NCBI GenBank assembly: GCA_946803715.1
Contig: CAMPET010000330.1
Location: forward strand, 5,764 to 69,763
DNA from: Beroe ovata
Lineage: Eukaryota; Ctenophora; Nuda; Beroida; Beroidae
DNA: 64,000 nt
Direction: 5' to 3'
Below, in pieces: positions 35,948 through 47,722 of this stretch. Under the pieces are notes generated by a model, which searched no databases, was not told where the DNA came from, and saw nothing but the letters and a program-made list of their open reading frames with translations. Each line of letters starts with the position of its first letter. The stretch's first letter is position 1. The position numbers were made by a program, and so were the translations under genes.

Positions 35948-36060
35948 CAGGGTGAGTGGCTTAGTGGTATGGGTATAGGACTTTCGGTCAAGAGATCTAG
36001 AGTTCAAATTCTGGCCACAGCACTACTCAGCTAAGGGTGGGAGATTAAATTTAGCCAGGA
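35948..36060 (+). mobile_element. tRNA-derived SINE-like element
   Basis: The segment has an internal pol III promoter arrangement. An A-box-like GTGGCTTAGTGG (TRGCNNAGYGG consensus) is at ~35954-35965. A B-box-like GAGTTCAAATTC (GGTTCRANYCC consensus) is ~45 bp downstream at ~35999-36010, followed by TGGCC. A hairpin GAC-TTTCG-GTC occupies the anticodon-arm position. The acceptor stem does not pair convincingly, so I read it as a SINE head rather than a functional tRNA. Confidence 0.55.
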
Positions 36061-36417
36061 AACATTGTGGAAGGGTTAAATGAGGAGCTGCTCTCGTGAA
36101 TAATGTATGGAATATACATCCTTAACCCTTAATGACATGACTACTTGAATCCTTTGATTCCTGTCATTGGTTTTACAGCTGTTAGAATAGAAGTCAAACT
36201 CTACTAAATAAAAGCAGCTTAGTTGATAGTACACTGACCACTGTACCAGCTAGAGTAAGATTCTATATAAATTTTGGCAGTAATAATACCCAAACACGTT
36301 AATAGAATAGAATACAGAATAGAATTTTTTCGACAAAAGATCAACTCAAATATTTAGCACAAAGTTTGAAAAGTTATTGTTCATTATTCATAGCGATGAT
36401 ATGCCCAGAAGAGGCGA

Positions 36418-36560
36418 GCGCCTTGCCGGACGCACATGTTATCTCTCCATTATTTTCGCGCGGCGAGAAACAGTATGAGCAGAGAAAAAATGAGCAGAGA
36501 TCTGTTTTTAAAAACAGCGGCGAAAAACAGCAAATGTTATCTGGACTGTCATTCGTGCGC
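36418..36560. mobile_element. GC-rich inverted-repeat element (CCGGCAA-like family)
   Basis: Contains CTTGCCGGACGCACATGTTATCTC on the left and AAATGTTATCTGGAC on the right, around a Cg-rich core (TTTTCGCGCGGCGAGAAAC). Related to the elements at 25400 and 47608. Confidence 0.45.
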
Positions 36561-36607
36561 GGCACGCGCGCGCCTATTTCATCTTGTCTGGCGATGCTAG
36601 ACCACTG

Positions 36608-36718
36608 ATGCAAGCCGCAAAGTGGCTTGCGTCTGAGAATAAGTTTGCGCCGCGCGGCGCGCGCAAAACGAAATTCTCGACAGGGTCGAGTCCTGGGTTT
36701 ATCATCGATCGACAAATT
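36608..36718 (-). mobile_element. Dispersed GC-rich repeat, copy A
   Basis: The reverse complement of this segment matches 49087-49195 and 56926-57040. Shared blocks are GTCGATCGATGAT, GACCCTGT(T/C)GAGAATTTCG, a GCGCGCGCGGCGCAAAC core, and TTATTCTCAGAC followed by GCGGCTTG. Ends are GTCGATCGATGA and GCTTGC(A)TCAG. Confidence 0.7.
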
Positions 36719-36785
36719 TCAATTTCATCGAATTCCGTTCATCGATCATGAATATCAACGCGAAGCTAGGCCGAGCGCGAGGCTA

Positions 36786-36829
<44 letters not shown>

Positions 36830-36903
36830 NACTAACACACACACACACAGTACACACACACACAGTACACAGTACCGCACACAGTACACACACACAGTAC
36901 ACA
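36786..36903. repeat. (AC)n microsatellite with one N
   Basis: A long CA repeat with AGTAC interruptions. A single ambiguous base at 36830 shows unresolved length. Confidence 0.95.
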
Positions 36904-37260
36904 CGTGACGCTCATTGGACAGTACACGTCCAGGCGGCGTTTGCCGATCTTCATCCATCATAGTTATACATGTTCTTATTATAATTGATGGACACAATCA
37001 CAAATCTTATGACCCTTTTGGTGAAAGTTTCACCAAACCCAACTGTCGGATGCGAGTGCACAAGCATTGAAATTTAATAAATTACTGCATCTGTCACTGG
37101 TGAAACTTAATATTTTATTAGCGTTCACTTGCAAATGCAACGACACAGTCACATGACTATCGACCTATCTTAGAAAACACAGACACTCAACTACAGGATC
37201 TCATTAACAGTTATTTACATTTCAATACGTCGCTGACTCAAATTTTGCCAGAACGTCGCA
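36904..37260. other. Upstream region of the secreted-protein gene
   Basis: No coding region or repeat recognised. Presumed promoter and 5' UTR of the gene starting at 37261. Confidence 0.4.
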
Positions 37261-38663
37261 ATGATAACCATTTTTTTATTTATCTTTCTTTTGTCAACTG
37301 TATCGGCAGCAGTGAGAAGCAAAGAAATCGATGGTACTGCTTAAACCTATTATGAAGATTTCATCTTAGCATAAATTGCGAATCCATCTCGATACTCTTG
37401 CTTGGGAGTTGTATTCTCGGAAAGGCTAGGTCGCGAATCCCACGGCAATTGGGATGAGAAACCCTACAACGCGGTGTCCTATTTTCAGATGCTCCGATAG
37501 AAATAGTGTCGGACAACCCACAGGAGGATACGGTGAGAGACATAGTGGAGACCATCAAATCTTTGAGGCACGAAGTCTCCCGTCTCGACATGCTCATCAA
37601 GTTTTACCACCCAGGTTTCTTGAATCCTAATTCTATGTTGCCCGGGCAAAACCAATGTATGAATTTCGAATGATCCGTTCCCAAATCCCAGTGCCATGAC
37701 CTGATTCATGGCAATGGACGTACATTGAAACATGACCTGATTAATGACAATGTATCTGATTTAGATAATAATATGTGTCCCACAGAGTGGTCATGGACGG
37801 ATGCAAGGACATGTGGCATAGACTGTCCGTACAAAGTGGACCTCCTCGACTTCGCTGCTGTCCAGTGGAGATTTGAGGGGGATTTCAACGGTATTTTCGA
37901 CCTGGAATTTATCGATGAGAATGGTCGGATGAGGGGTAACATGGACTTGTGAGTATCGAGCGTTTTTCGAGGACAGAGTTTTCGTGAATCCTCTCTTCTC
38001 ATCTTTCTACCAAATTAAGACGGAGAGTGAATAAGTGTCGAGATGATAATCATAATGATTTCACAGTCACACAAACTTTGCAGTTATGATAGACACATGT
38101 GGCTGCGTGGTTGTGGATGGATAAGATACGACACCATTGCACCAAAACCAGTGAATAACGGCAGCCTGAGAACTTGGTCCTTCGCCAAGTCGGTGACAGG
38201 GTTCAAGGTTTATGCGGAGGAAACACTGCTTGTGGACTTCACTTATCCCGAAGGTAAAATTCGTTAATACATTCAGCCCTAGTTCTATCCGGAATTCGGA
38301 CGTCCCACGATATGATTTTCGAAGTAAAGCATGAGCAGGTTTGCCGCGATCACCATGTCTCCGTACAAATTGATCACGTGTCACTTCTCTCTCTCTCTCA
38401 CAGGGGGTTGTCTGGACTTGTGGGGAGGTTCTACGTCAGGGTTCTACTTTGAAACTCCTGCAACCGCAGTGCATCTCCTCCAACACGGTAAGTGACAGGG
38501 TGACAGGATGACAGGGTGATGACAGGTTGTTGCGAGATATATGACAGGATATTGACATAAATTATGTCACATAATAATGCTTCTTAATGATTTGCTACAT
38601 CGGCACAAAATATTGGAGTTCACTTTCTCAGGAATGGACATGCTGTGGTGGATGAACGAGTAA
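37261..38663 (+). CDS. Small secreted protein of unknown family
   Basis: About 215 residues in six phase-consistent exons: 37261-37333, 37489-37614, 37786-37948, 38084-38253, 38404-38487, 38632-38663. It starts with a clear signal peptide (MITIFLFIFLLSTVSAA). A short acidic/helical segment follows, then a Trp-, Phe- and Asp-rich region: EWSWTDARTCGIDC, VQWRFEGDFNGIFDLEF, MWLRGCGWIRYD, GFKVYAEETLLVDFTYPEG and CLDLWGGSTSGFYFE. Alternating hydrophobic strands suggest a beta-sandwich, perhaps lectin-like, but I cannot assign a family. Four to five cysteines could form disulfides. It is probably extracellular. Confidence 0.75.
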
Positions 38664-39375
38664 CTGTGTAATGTTCACAACTGATGGATGAAGTGCAGGA
38701 ATATCGTCATGAACATTATGCTACTCATTCGGGGATGATGCTATGTTTTGATTGAAAAATGAACTTTTGACACTTTGACACTTCGATATATCTCTTCAAT
38801 ATCTCCTTGAACATAATGGTAGTATCACTGGTAATCACGAATGACATCATAGGTTTAACAGATACATGCTACCGATAGCATCACAATTACAGCAGCCAAG
38901 TTCGCTACTCAAATCATTACAACCTTGGTCATGGTTATTGAATTATGGAATTTAATAGGGGATAAATGCTATTTATATACATACAGCTGCATCATAAGAA
39001 CTGCATTTCTATAAGCTGATAGTTGCTTCGTTATTGCTAATAACAGCGCTTATCGTATAAATCTTAGAACTCTGACCTATGGCACGGAGTGGAGTTTTTA
39101 ACCAGTTTTTTGCTTAAAACTGGGCCTTCGAAAATGGGTGTTTCAATCAAATCTTGACCGCTGAGGTGTTCTATCAATTCTCCTTACACGTTGTCCTAAG
39201 ACCGATGTATACTCATTGCTCATGGCTTATTAATGATCACGTGACACAATCCTAGCGGTAGGTAGGAGGTCCAGTTTATTTGATTAGAGCACGCAGTGCA
39301 ATGTCTGTCTCTGCTGGTGTGTGTGTGTGTGTGTGTGGATAGTGGATACGATCACAAATCGGCATTTTGTTAGAC

Positions 39376-39420
<45 letters not shown>

Positions 39421-40489
39421 AGAGAACTAAGTTTAGAATTCGTGTTAGACAACTTATCTAACACAAATTCGCGTAAATTTTATATTGCTTTCAGGGTGCA
39501 GTATAGCTACCTACTGCCCGTACCGACGTTTAAAAACGCCGATAATTTGAGACCATAGTTTTCAACAAAAAACACTTGTTATGATGTATTTTCGACAAGC
39601 AGGAATACACTGCTCTTTCTTGTTAAATAGTCATAGTGTAATGCTTGTGATATTTTTAAACAAAAAGATCGAACTATCACATATTGCAGCATAATGATTT
39701 GTGATTCGCGATTTTAAGTTGTCCTGCTTCGACGAACGTGCGTCTGTTATATCATTCGATTCTTTGTTTTGACTTTGTCTTGTTTACGTGCGAATTGGTT
39801 GCAATAAATCACTTGAATTTTAGTTGTTCAGTCAAGGATAAAGATTGACTCCGGAAATTTATGCATATCATACCTCCTTATGGTGTAACAAAGACACGAC
39901 TCCAAAACACGACTCCAAAAAGATCATATTATTCACCATTTACCAACGCGTATTGAATTTAGTGATTCTGTTTGCAATTGCTTTTTTCGCCATTTTACTG
40001 CTCAGTGGACGTACAAACAATCTTAGGTATATTATCAAATCTAAAAGGATAGTTGAGGACATCATCGCCTCAAAATGACAGACGCGAAATACACAGCACT
40101 GAGTGGTGGACAGTGTCACATGTCACATGGCCAGTGGAAGCGCGCGCGGCAGGAAAAAAAATGTAATCAGCGCGCTCGGTCAATCATAACAAATACTTCG
40201 CGCCTGACGTGAAAATGTAAAAAAAAAGTGCAGCAAGTGGCAAATTGTGCCATAATAACTTTCGCAAGATTAAAACCCAACGGTGAAAATGTAACTTGAT
40301 TCTGTGTTTTCAGCTATCCTCTATCATGTTTCATTTCCTCCCACTTTCAACGGAGCGACACTATGGTTAGACAAAGAATATCGAAATCTCGACCCGGGTC
40401 TCTGGCAATTTCTGACAGCACAGCAATTACTTTCTTCTGCCAAGTGTGTTAATCAAAAGGGATAGTTGCCATAGAAACACAGTGACAAG
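38664..40489. other. Intergenic region with microsatellites
   Basis: 1.8 kb of AT-rich sequence. It contains two (GT)n arrays at about 39319-39338 and 39378-39412, and a GC-rich patch at about 40140-40175 (GCGCGCGCGGCAGG...) resembling the cores of the dispersed elements. An open frame at 39845-40078 has a hydrophobic middle but no support as a gene. Confidence 0.5.
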
Positions 40490-43400
40490 ATGATGTTCCA
40501 ATTACCTCCGTTGAAGGTTAACCTTCCAAAACCCAAGTACAAGAATCAAGGTACGCAAATAGTTTAAAATAACCGCTTGTCTTAACTCCACCTATCTGTA
40601 ATTCGACTCAACTCTGGCATTCTATCAGAAGTTACAGCAGAACACGGACAGAAAGCTCAGTGCAAGATGAAGGACACATTTCTGGACATGAGCCAACTTA
40701 GTTTAGTATCATTCCCAGCCATGGTTCTCAGATGTGAACAGCTTCATACTCTTATTCTCAACAGGAACTTTCTCAGGTTCATTATTCATTCTAAACTCCA
40801 TTACGAATCGTGTCACAATGAGATATCTATCAAGAAATTAAGGAATCTTCTCCTCTATCAGAGCAATTCCTGCCGAAATAAGACTGTTAGACGGTTTGGA
40901 GGTTCTAGATCTTTCCTACAACAAACTATATGAGTTTCCAAAGCAAATCCTATCTCTGAAATCACTGACAGATCTTGATATCAGTCACAATGTCCTGCAG
41001 AACATTGCTGGCGATATCCGTATCCTTAGAAGGCTTACTGTAAGTTTCGACGATTTCTTTTTTGGATGGGATTTTTCCGACGCCTGATTTAGATCGACTT
41101 CTACGTTCTTGCATCTCTTGAGCCTATGAAATATCGGCCAAACAAACACAGCTTCTTTCAGACGGTAAATTTGAGCAACAATCGGATCAGAACACTCCCA
41201 GTTTCTATGCAACATTTGAGCAGTCTCGCATCACTGGACGTCTCATCAAACAAACTGGAAGCGTATCCTCTCGACCTTTGTAACTGCTTCAACAAGCTGA
41301 CAAAGCTGAAATGTAGCTACAATCTTATCACAGTTGTTCCATACGAGGTGAGGTGCAGTTCACTTCCCCTATTCTGAGATTACAAACCCAAGGAAATATA
41401 CGTTAAATTCGTTTATACCCCTCAGATTATCTATCTAGCTGAAGGGTGCCTCGTTGATAAGAAAGCGGTCGATTTCACTCACAACCCTCTCTCATTCCCT
41501 CCGATTGATGTGGTTAGCAGGGGGTTTGAGGCGATGAGGGATTTCATTGAACCAAAGTGGAGGGAGCAAAAAGAGTTCAAGAGACGGAAAAACATGTTGT
41601 GTTCAACCAAGACAAACATCACGAAGGTATACGTTGTTTCGCATTCCTAGTCCCGTTAATTTAGTTTCGCTTTCCTAGCTACGCTTTCCTAGTCACGTCT
41701 ATGAAATGTCAGTTGCAAAACACGAGAAATTTCAGCAAAATCTCTGGGAAAAAGAGGACACATCACAAACGGAGGAATTCGGTAAGACTAGCTCGGCACC
41801 CGTCAAGAAAAAGCGGCATCCACAGCCACCAACACGACGAGAGAGTCCAAATCCGAAGAAAACACAGGTAAACAACAACTCCGCTCATGAAAAAACGAGT
41901 GCTAAAACGCCCAAATCTGCAAAACGGGGGAGGGCGAATAGTGGCGGTAAGAAGAAGAAGTCTGATAAACTTGCAGATAGCAAACGCGGGGAATCTTATG
42001 ATGATAGCAGCCAGGCAACCTTAGTTGAGGTAAGCACAGACAGACTCAGACAAACACAGACTTAGACAAATGAACACAGACACACACAGATAAACATGCA
42101 GAATTATAGTTTAAAACCAAGTAACAAACTGAAATAGCTCAATCATAAATCCCCATCACGCAGGTATACGCTGGTCACGATACAGTGACGCCAGTCAACC
42201 AACTCTCACCGCTACCCGATAGTTGGCACCAGTCCAAAACACCGGGAGTCGAGGGAGAACTACTCGATCTGAAGGGGAGCGATGATGACGACGAGTGGTC
42301 GAACTACAATGAGGGAGAGGAGGAGGAAGCTGTGAGTGAATGTGATGTGAAATGGGATGTGAAATGAGATGTGAAATGAGATGTGAAATGAGATGTGAAA
42401 TGAGATGTGAAATGTGATGTGAAATGTGATGTGAAATGTGATGTGAAATGAGAATTGATCGGGAGAGAAAGTGGTGTTGTAACCTAGACAACAACAATAC
42501 ACACTTATCAAGATCAAATTCGAGAAGAAGCGCATTTAAATTGGTTGCGGAGATCCACCCCCTGCAAACATGAAATAACTGCTGTTTAATATGTCTATGA
42601 AACATTCACAACAGTACAACACATTCTCCACACCAGGAGTTGGTGGACATAACGCAGTCGTTTGAGCCCCCTGACCTCGATGTTCCTGATACAATGAGCA
42701 TGGGGACTGGGGGCGGTATGCTTGAACAATGGCTGGGTAAGTGACTATTACCGGAGATATCGTGTGCATTGATCAAGTTCTCGTCAGTTTTATAGTAAGT
42801 TCTCGAAGGTTTTATTGTAAGTAGACACTAGACCAGTATCAAAAGGCAGACGAGTATTATTTGTAGAATTACTCCCAACCCTCACACGGCATGGCGGGGA
42901 GGGGAATTCTACAAAACGGATATAGAAAGGAAGACGAGTACCGAAGTGATTATTCTGCCCCATCTTATCATCCTTGTTAAATGAAAGCAAATTTCTCCAG
43001 GTGCGGTACAGAGCATGACCCAATCGCCCACAACCCAAGATCCATCGTGTGGCAGTACAGACGGCGACGGCAGCTGTAAAGTGGCATTCAACCCGTTCAC
43101 GCCGTTCTCAGATGTCAAGATCACTAAGTGAGTGCTATACCTGAAGTAGGTGGGTTTTGACGCATTAGCTGAGACAGTAGGTATCAGCTGAAATAAACCG
43201 ACTAAAGTTAGGATCACGGATTATCAGCTACGATCACCTGCTACACTTATGATCGTCAACAACAAACACGGTCATCAGCTACAATTATCAGCTACTATAT
43301 CGCTGTAAAGAGATAACAATTAACGTCAGACTGTATTCTTCTATTGCGCAGAACTCACACGAACCAAATCCATTTCAAAAACTCCCCAACAAAAACTTTC

Positions 43401-43630
43401 CTCTCAAAAAGTCCCCCACGACTCATCAGGAATAAGGAGGGCGGATGTACCTCATCAGAAGACGAGGATCACGATATCCCTAACATGGCGGAGAGCACAG
43501 GGGATCCGATGTATTCCGAGTCCAGAGCAGAGAGAAGCGAGGTGGACTCAGTACCCCCTCCCCCCATCACACCACACTCACAGGACACCGTGTCGGATTT
43601 GGTGTCATGCCGGAATTCTCTGTCAACACC

Positions 43631-43667
<37 letters not shown>

Positions 43668-43676
43668 NNNNNNNNN

Positions 43677-43710
<34 letters not shown>

Positions 43711-46700
43711 GTGCGTGTGTGTATCTGTACGAATTTGTCGACAATTTGCTAACATTTGTCAGATATGGAACGCTTATCGGTAATATTCTCCGATGACGCA
43801 GCTAGTCCAAAGCAGAAGCGTAGGTTTCGGTGTAAAGTGTCATGAGCTGTGGCATGCAGTGTTCCCGTACATGATGTGTATCATAATGGCAAAAACGTCA
43901 CAAAATCTTTGGAATGTGATCAAAGCTAAACACATTTGTCACGAGAAGACGTCTCCGATTGAAACGTCTCTCCTGCAATATGAAATTAGAGACGTCTCAA
44001 ATTTGGCCCCTCAAACTGGAGACATCTCATGTTGCAACTCCTGTCCCCTTTTTCAGATTCTATATTCACTGGTAACAGGAAGGACGATTTGCCGCCAAAA
44101 CCCATCTCCTCCACCACACCTCGTCCAAAGCGAAATTCTGTGTCTCGGGGCAGGCGGGGCAGTGTTCAAAGTTTACAGAGTACGATCTCACTTGACACCG
44201 TTTCCAAGGTACGGTGTCATAGTAGTGAGACCTGTTGTCATGGTGACACCTGGTGTCATATTTACACCACTCTGGTCCATTACTTTACTCTGGTCAAATT
44301 ACTTTACAGGCGGGCAAGAAGAAGAAGCGAAAGAAGAAAAAGAAGAAAGTGAAGAAGGAAGAATCTGAACTGGAATTCTATTCCCGGATACCATTTCAAC
44401 CACTCCTCATTTCCCGTCGACAGCTACCTAATGTTCGGGGGCTGAAAACATGGGCGTACTTCACCGAGCCGAAATCGTGTTATTTGGTAAGGGAGATAAT
44501 AGTCGAGCAAATCGCGAATCAAATCTATATTCTATGTATGAACTCATCCGACTTCATTTGTAGTGGTATTGGCATCTGGCAGTTGTTGATCCATCTTCAA
44601 GCATTTTAACGCACCACAAATTACTCATTTCTGATATGGACTTATTTGAGAGTACTCTACTTGCTACTGGTCCATCATTAGAGCTGATGTCTCCTACATG
44701 CTTTTTGTTTTACAATCGGTGTCCTTTCATCATTTTTGCTGGACGCATACCTTTCTGAGTCAATGTGAAGTGTGAACATCACGGTTGCTTGACACCACTA
44801 CGTAGACTACATTGACAGTGTCAATATGACGCCACCCGTCTAATACAGTTAACACCACTTTGCCGCTAACAATAACACAATTTCTCTCCCCCACAGATTG
44901 ACAACATGACCGAAATTTCCTCCTCAACAAAGCGAGTGAGGTTTGGTACGGACGAGGTTACCGTGATGAAATCCAACTCCTCCACAAGAAGTCTCTTAAC
45001 AGAGTCGTGCATTGCCGTGAACTCTAGCAACTCTTCCCTAGGTGAGAACTATCGGCTTACTTTCCTCAGACAATGTCTGAGTGACATGACACTGTCTGGT
45101 CAACGGACCTGGTCATTGGTCTACGGACATCAAGTAAAAAATGTTCTCTAGTCAAACCAGCGTAGCCTTATTTTCCTCGCAAAGAATCACATTTATCCTC
45201 TCCGCTTTCTTGTTATGGCATATTCTGACTAGGCGTAATTCTAATTTCGCCATTGATCACTTGTCTATCGATTAAACACGTGGTGACCATAATCCAATTT
45301 CCTATTTGACAGACCGAACGAACAGCATGCACAGCGTTGATTCGAACAATTCCCAGCTTCTCAGGTTTGATTGCATTATTACATGAGCAGCCTATGATCA
45401 TTCCGAACCACTTGATTTACCATGGGTCCGCTACCCGTATTATATTACACTCTCATCACCGCGGCTGTGCGTAGCTCTCACTTCACCCCTGTTATCGTAG
45501 TGGGAGTGTGTGCACAATGTCTCAGCGGAGTGATATCTCGTCCAAAGTGGGAGGAGGGGATGGGCGTGGCACCGGACCACCTCTCCTTTCTCCGTCCCTA
45601 CTGTCTGAGGGACGGGGAGTCACGTCACCACCTGATTCAGCATCAGTTGCAGGCTGGTCCAAGTCAAACATGTGAGTGTTCCACATCATTGGTTTTTTTA
45701 TCGATTCTTTGATGACCTGCAAATATCGAGTTTTTAGAGACAAGACCATACCATATTTCATACGAATTTTGGTCCCCAAAACCACCGTCAGCACGAAGAA
45801 CAGGCCCTCCTCCCTCCCCGCTCCAAGACATCACACCTGGACTAGTGAAGACCTCCAGAAGTACATCTACAAGCCACCGGATCTAATCATCCCACCTAAA
45901 GTCCTGATTTCATATCTCAAACATGAAACTGATACTGTGCAGCTGAAGCAGATTCATAAACTCGCTAACACGTTGGAGTCTAACGGCTTAGCTGAATGTG
46001 TTTGTGATTTGTTACCAAAAGATGACTATGATTTTGAAGAGTTGGGATTCTTCGATTGGCTAAATGAACAGGTAAGGTTCAGTCGAATAGTAAATACTAT
46101 GCCACGAATATAGTTGCACAGTGAGTGGAGTCTGATATAAAGTAATAGTCCACATCTCTCATCAGGTACAGGAATGTGAATTTGTAATACTGATAATGTC
46201 TGAGTACTACATTCGATCTCTACCATTGCTCAACAAGTTAGCTAGCTCAATCTCAAAATCTAGCAGTCCCCATCGGAACTCACCTTATATCACCCCTGCG
46301 GATATTAAGAGATGGGGCATGGGACTAAATGAGGTTTGATGTGAGAGATACTGGATTATTTTGAAGTCATGTTTACCAGCATCTACCATGTTTAGCCTTC
46401 TAAATTCAGGTACAAAGGACATTCATCCCTGTTTTCTATGATGATATGGAAATAACAAGCTCCTCAACCTGGGTTCAAGTTCTCCCATTCTACATCCCCA
46501 GTGAAATATGTGAATTGGGATACCACGTTAGTAGTAATCAGCAAATTTTCGTTCTTGTCTAAATACAAGAATACCACGCACTAAGATATCAATTTATTTT
46601 CATGAACCACAAACATTACAGCTGATAAGCCGAGACAGTAGAGAATCAGTCATAATCCCAAATATTTTCGACATGGAAGATACTGCCTCAACACCTGATA

Positions 46701-47116
46701 TGTGTGACACCAGTAAAGCAGATATTGTCATGACACCAGATTCCAGTACATCTTCCGATCAACAGAGTGACAAGTCAATGGTCTTATCACCTGACATGTT
46801 CAGAGTTCTGCCTGTGACAGCCCATTTAGTGGTTATCCCACAAGATATACCTCCAGACTGGAGATTAGAAGAAATTGCTGGCAAAATAAGGCATTACTGG
46901 AAAGATTTTGCTCAGACTTGTGGTTTTGATAAAGAACTTATAGAAGAGATTGATTCAGTTTATAGTGGAATGCTCAATAAATCAATAAAATGTTTATATA
47001 CATGGAAGCGACAGCTAGTTGGGAATGCTTCTTATGAAGAGCTAGCCAGAAGACTAGACCAAATAGACCAAAAACACATAGCAGATGCATATTGTAATTT
47101 CCAAAGAAATTTCTAA
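40490..47116 (+). CDS. LRR - TIR/SEFIR - Death domain protein
   Basis: About 1166 residues. Exons: 40490-40550, 40629-40776, 40862-41039, 41162-41347, 41426-41626, 41736-42029, 42164-42331, 42637-42736, 43001-43127, 43352-43632, 44057-44208, 44310-44486, 44897-45041, 45313-45364, 45501-45671, 45792-46071, 46166-46333, 46410-46526, 46622-47116. Residues ~30-190 hold leucine-rich repeats (LEVLDLSYNKLYEFP, LTDLDISHNVLQNI, VNLSNNRIRTLP). Residues ~260-810 are basic and low-complexity with Lys blocks. Residues ~850-1030 read as a TIR- or SEFIR-type fold: VLISYLKHETD, WLNEQVQECEFVILIMS, SEYYIRS, TFIPVFYDD. Residues ~1065-1160 match a Death domain (DWRLEEIAGKI ... WKRQLVGNASYEELARRL). No signal peptide or TM segment, so probably a cytosolic immune or stress adaptor (inference). 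Exons 45313 and 45501 are the least certain. Confidence 0.78.
42332..42455. repeat. 12-bp tandem repeat starting at a 5' splice site
   Basis: Directly after the donor at 42331/42332 the intron is made of about nine copies of GATGTGAAATGA and close variants. Confidence 0.8.
43633..43716. repeat. (GT)n microsatellite at a 5' splice site, with 9-N gap
   Basis: The intron after the exon ending at 43632 begins with the GT repeat itself, so the donor GT is the first unit of the array. Nine Ns at 43668-43676 mark unresolved length. Confidence 0.9.
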
Positions 47117-47607
47117 TGATAAGTATATGTTTATTGTCTATTGATGGATTTCATAGCTACAATTCTAAACATTGACTTCATGGCACAATAGATCATTCAA
47201 ATGTGGTTATGTTTCATTTACAAATGCAAATTATATGATCATCAGTTATTTATTTTCCTGTATAAAATCTACTGAATGACACCAAAATGCAACCTATCAC
47301 AATTCAGAATAAGAGATTATCTTGGGCTACTATGTACTATATTATTTGAGGAGCTTCAGGCTCATTCAGTCAATCAGTCAAATCTATTGTCAGTTTCAAG
47401 TGCAGACTCAAACTAACTATAGATGTAAAGACATATATTGAAAAGCTGACTTCTAGTAAAATACATACAACATAGGATCGCGTAAATTTATTGACTGACG
47501 ATGCTATGCTAGACCGCAGAGAAAAAGCTTGCGCGCCTAACGAAATTCGATCAAAAGGATTAAAAATCATATAGCATGAGCAGGTTGAAGAACAATGAAA
47601 CAGGAAC

Positions 47608-47722
47608 AAGCTTGCCGGATATTTTCTTTCCACAGTTTTTTGCGCGCGCCTTCATCTTATTTCGGCCTTTTATGAAGGCGCGCGCCACGCGCAAGAAACA
47701 ATGGACTAATAACATCCGGCAA
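47608..47722. mobile_element. Inverted-repeat element inserted in copy 1
   Basis: Ends are GCTTGCCGGATATTTTCTTT and ATAACATCCGGCAAGG (inverted CTTGCCGGAT / ATCCGGCAAG). Inside is an inverted pair TTTTTTGCGCGCGCC ... GGCGCGCGCCACGCGCAAGAAA. Same family as 25400-25483. MITE-like. Confidence 0.6.

Noticed and set aside
35948-36025. Functional tRNA gene
   Set aside because: A and B boxes are present but the acceptor stem does not pair well, so a SINE head fits better.
36627-36997. Frames rich in THTHTH around 36.8 kb
   Set aside because: Translation of the AC microsatellite.
39845-40078. 77-codon frame with a hydrophobic stretch
   Set aside because: No start or splice context and no resemblance to a known small membrane protein.
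42332-42455. CRISPR-like array
   Set aside because: Contiguous 12-bp repeats without unique spacers, inside a eukaryotic intron.
43469-43796. Frames of THTHTH or VCVCVC
   Set aside because: Translation of the GT microsatellite with Ns.
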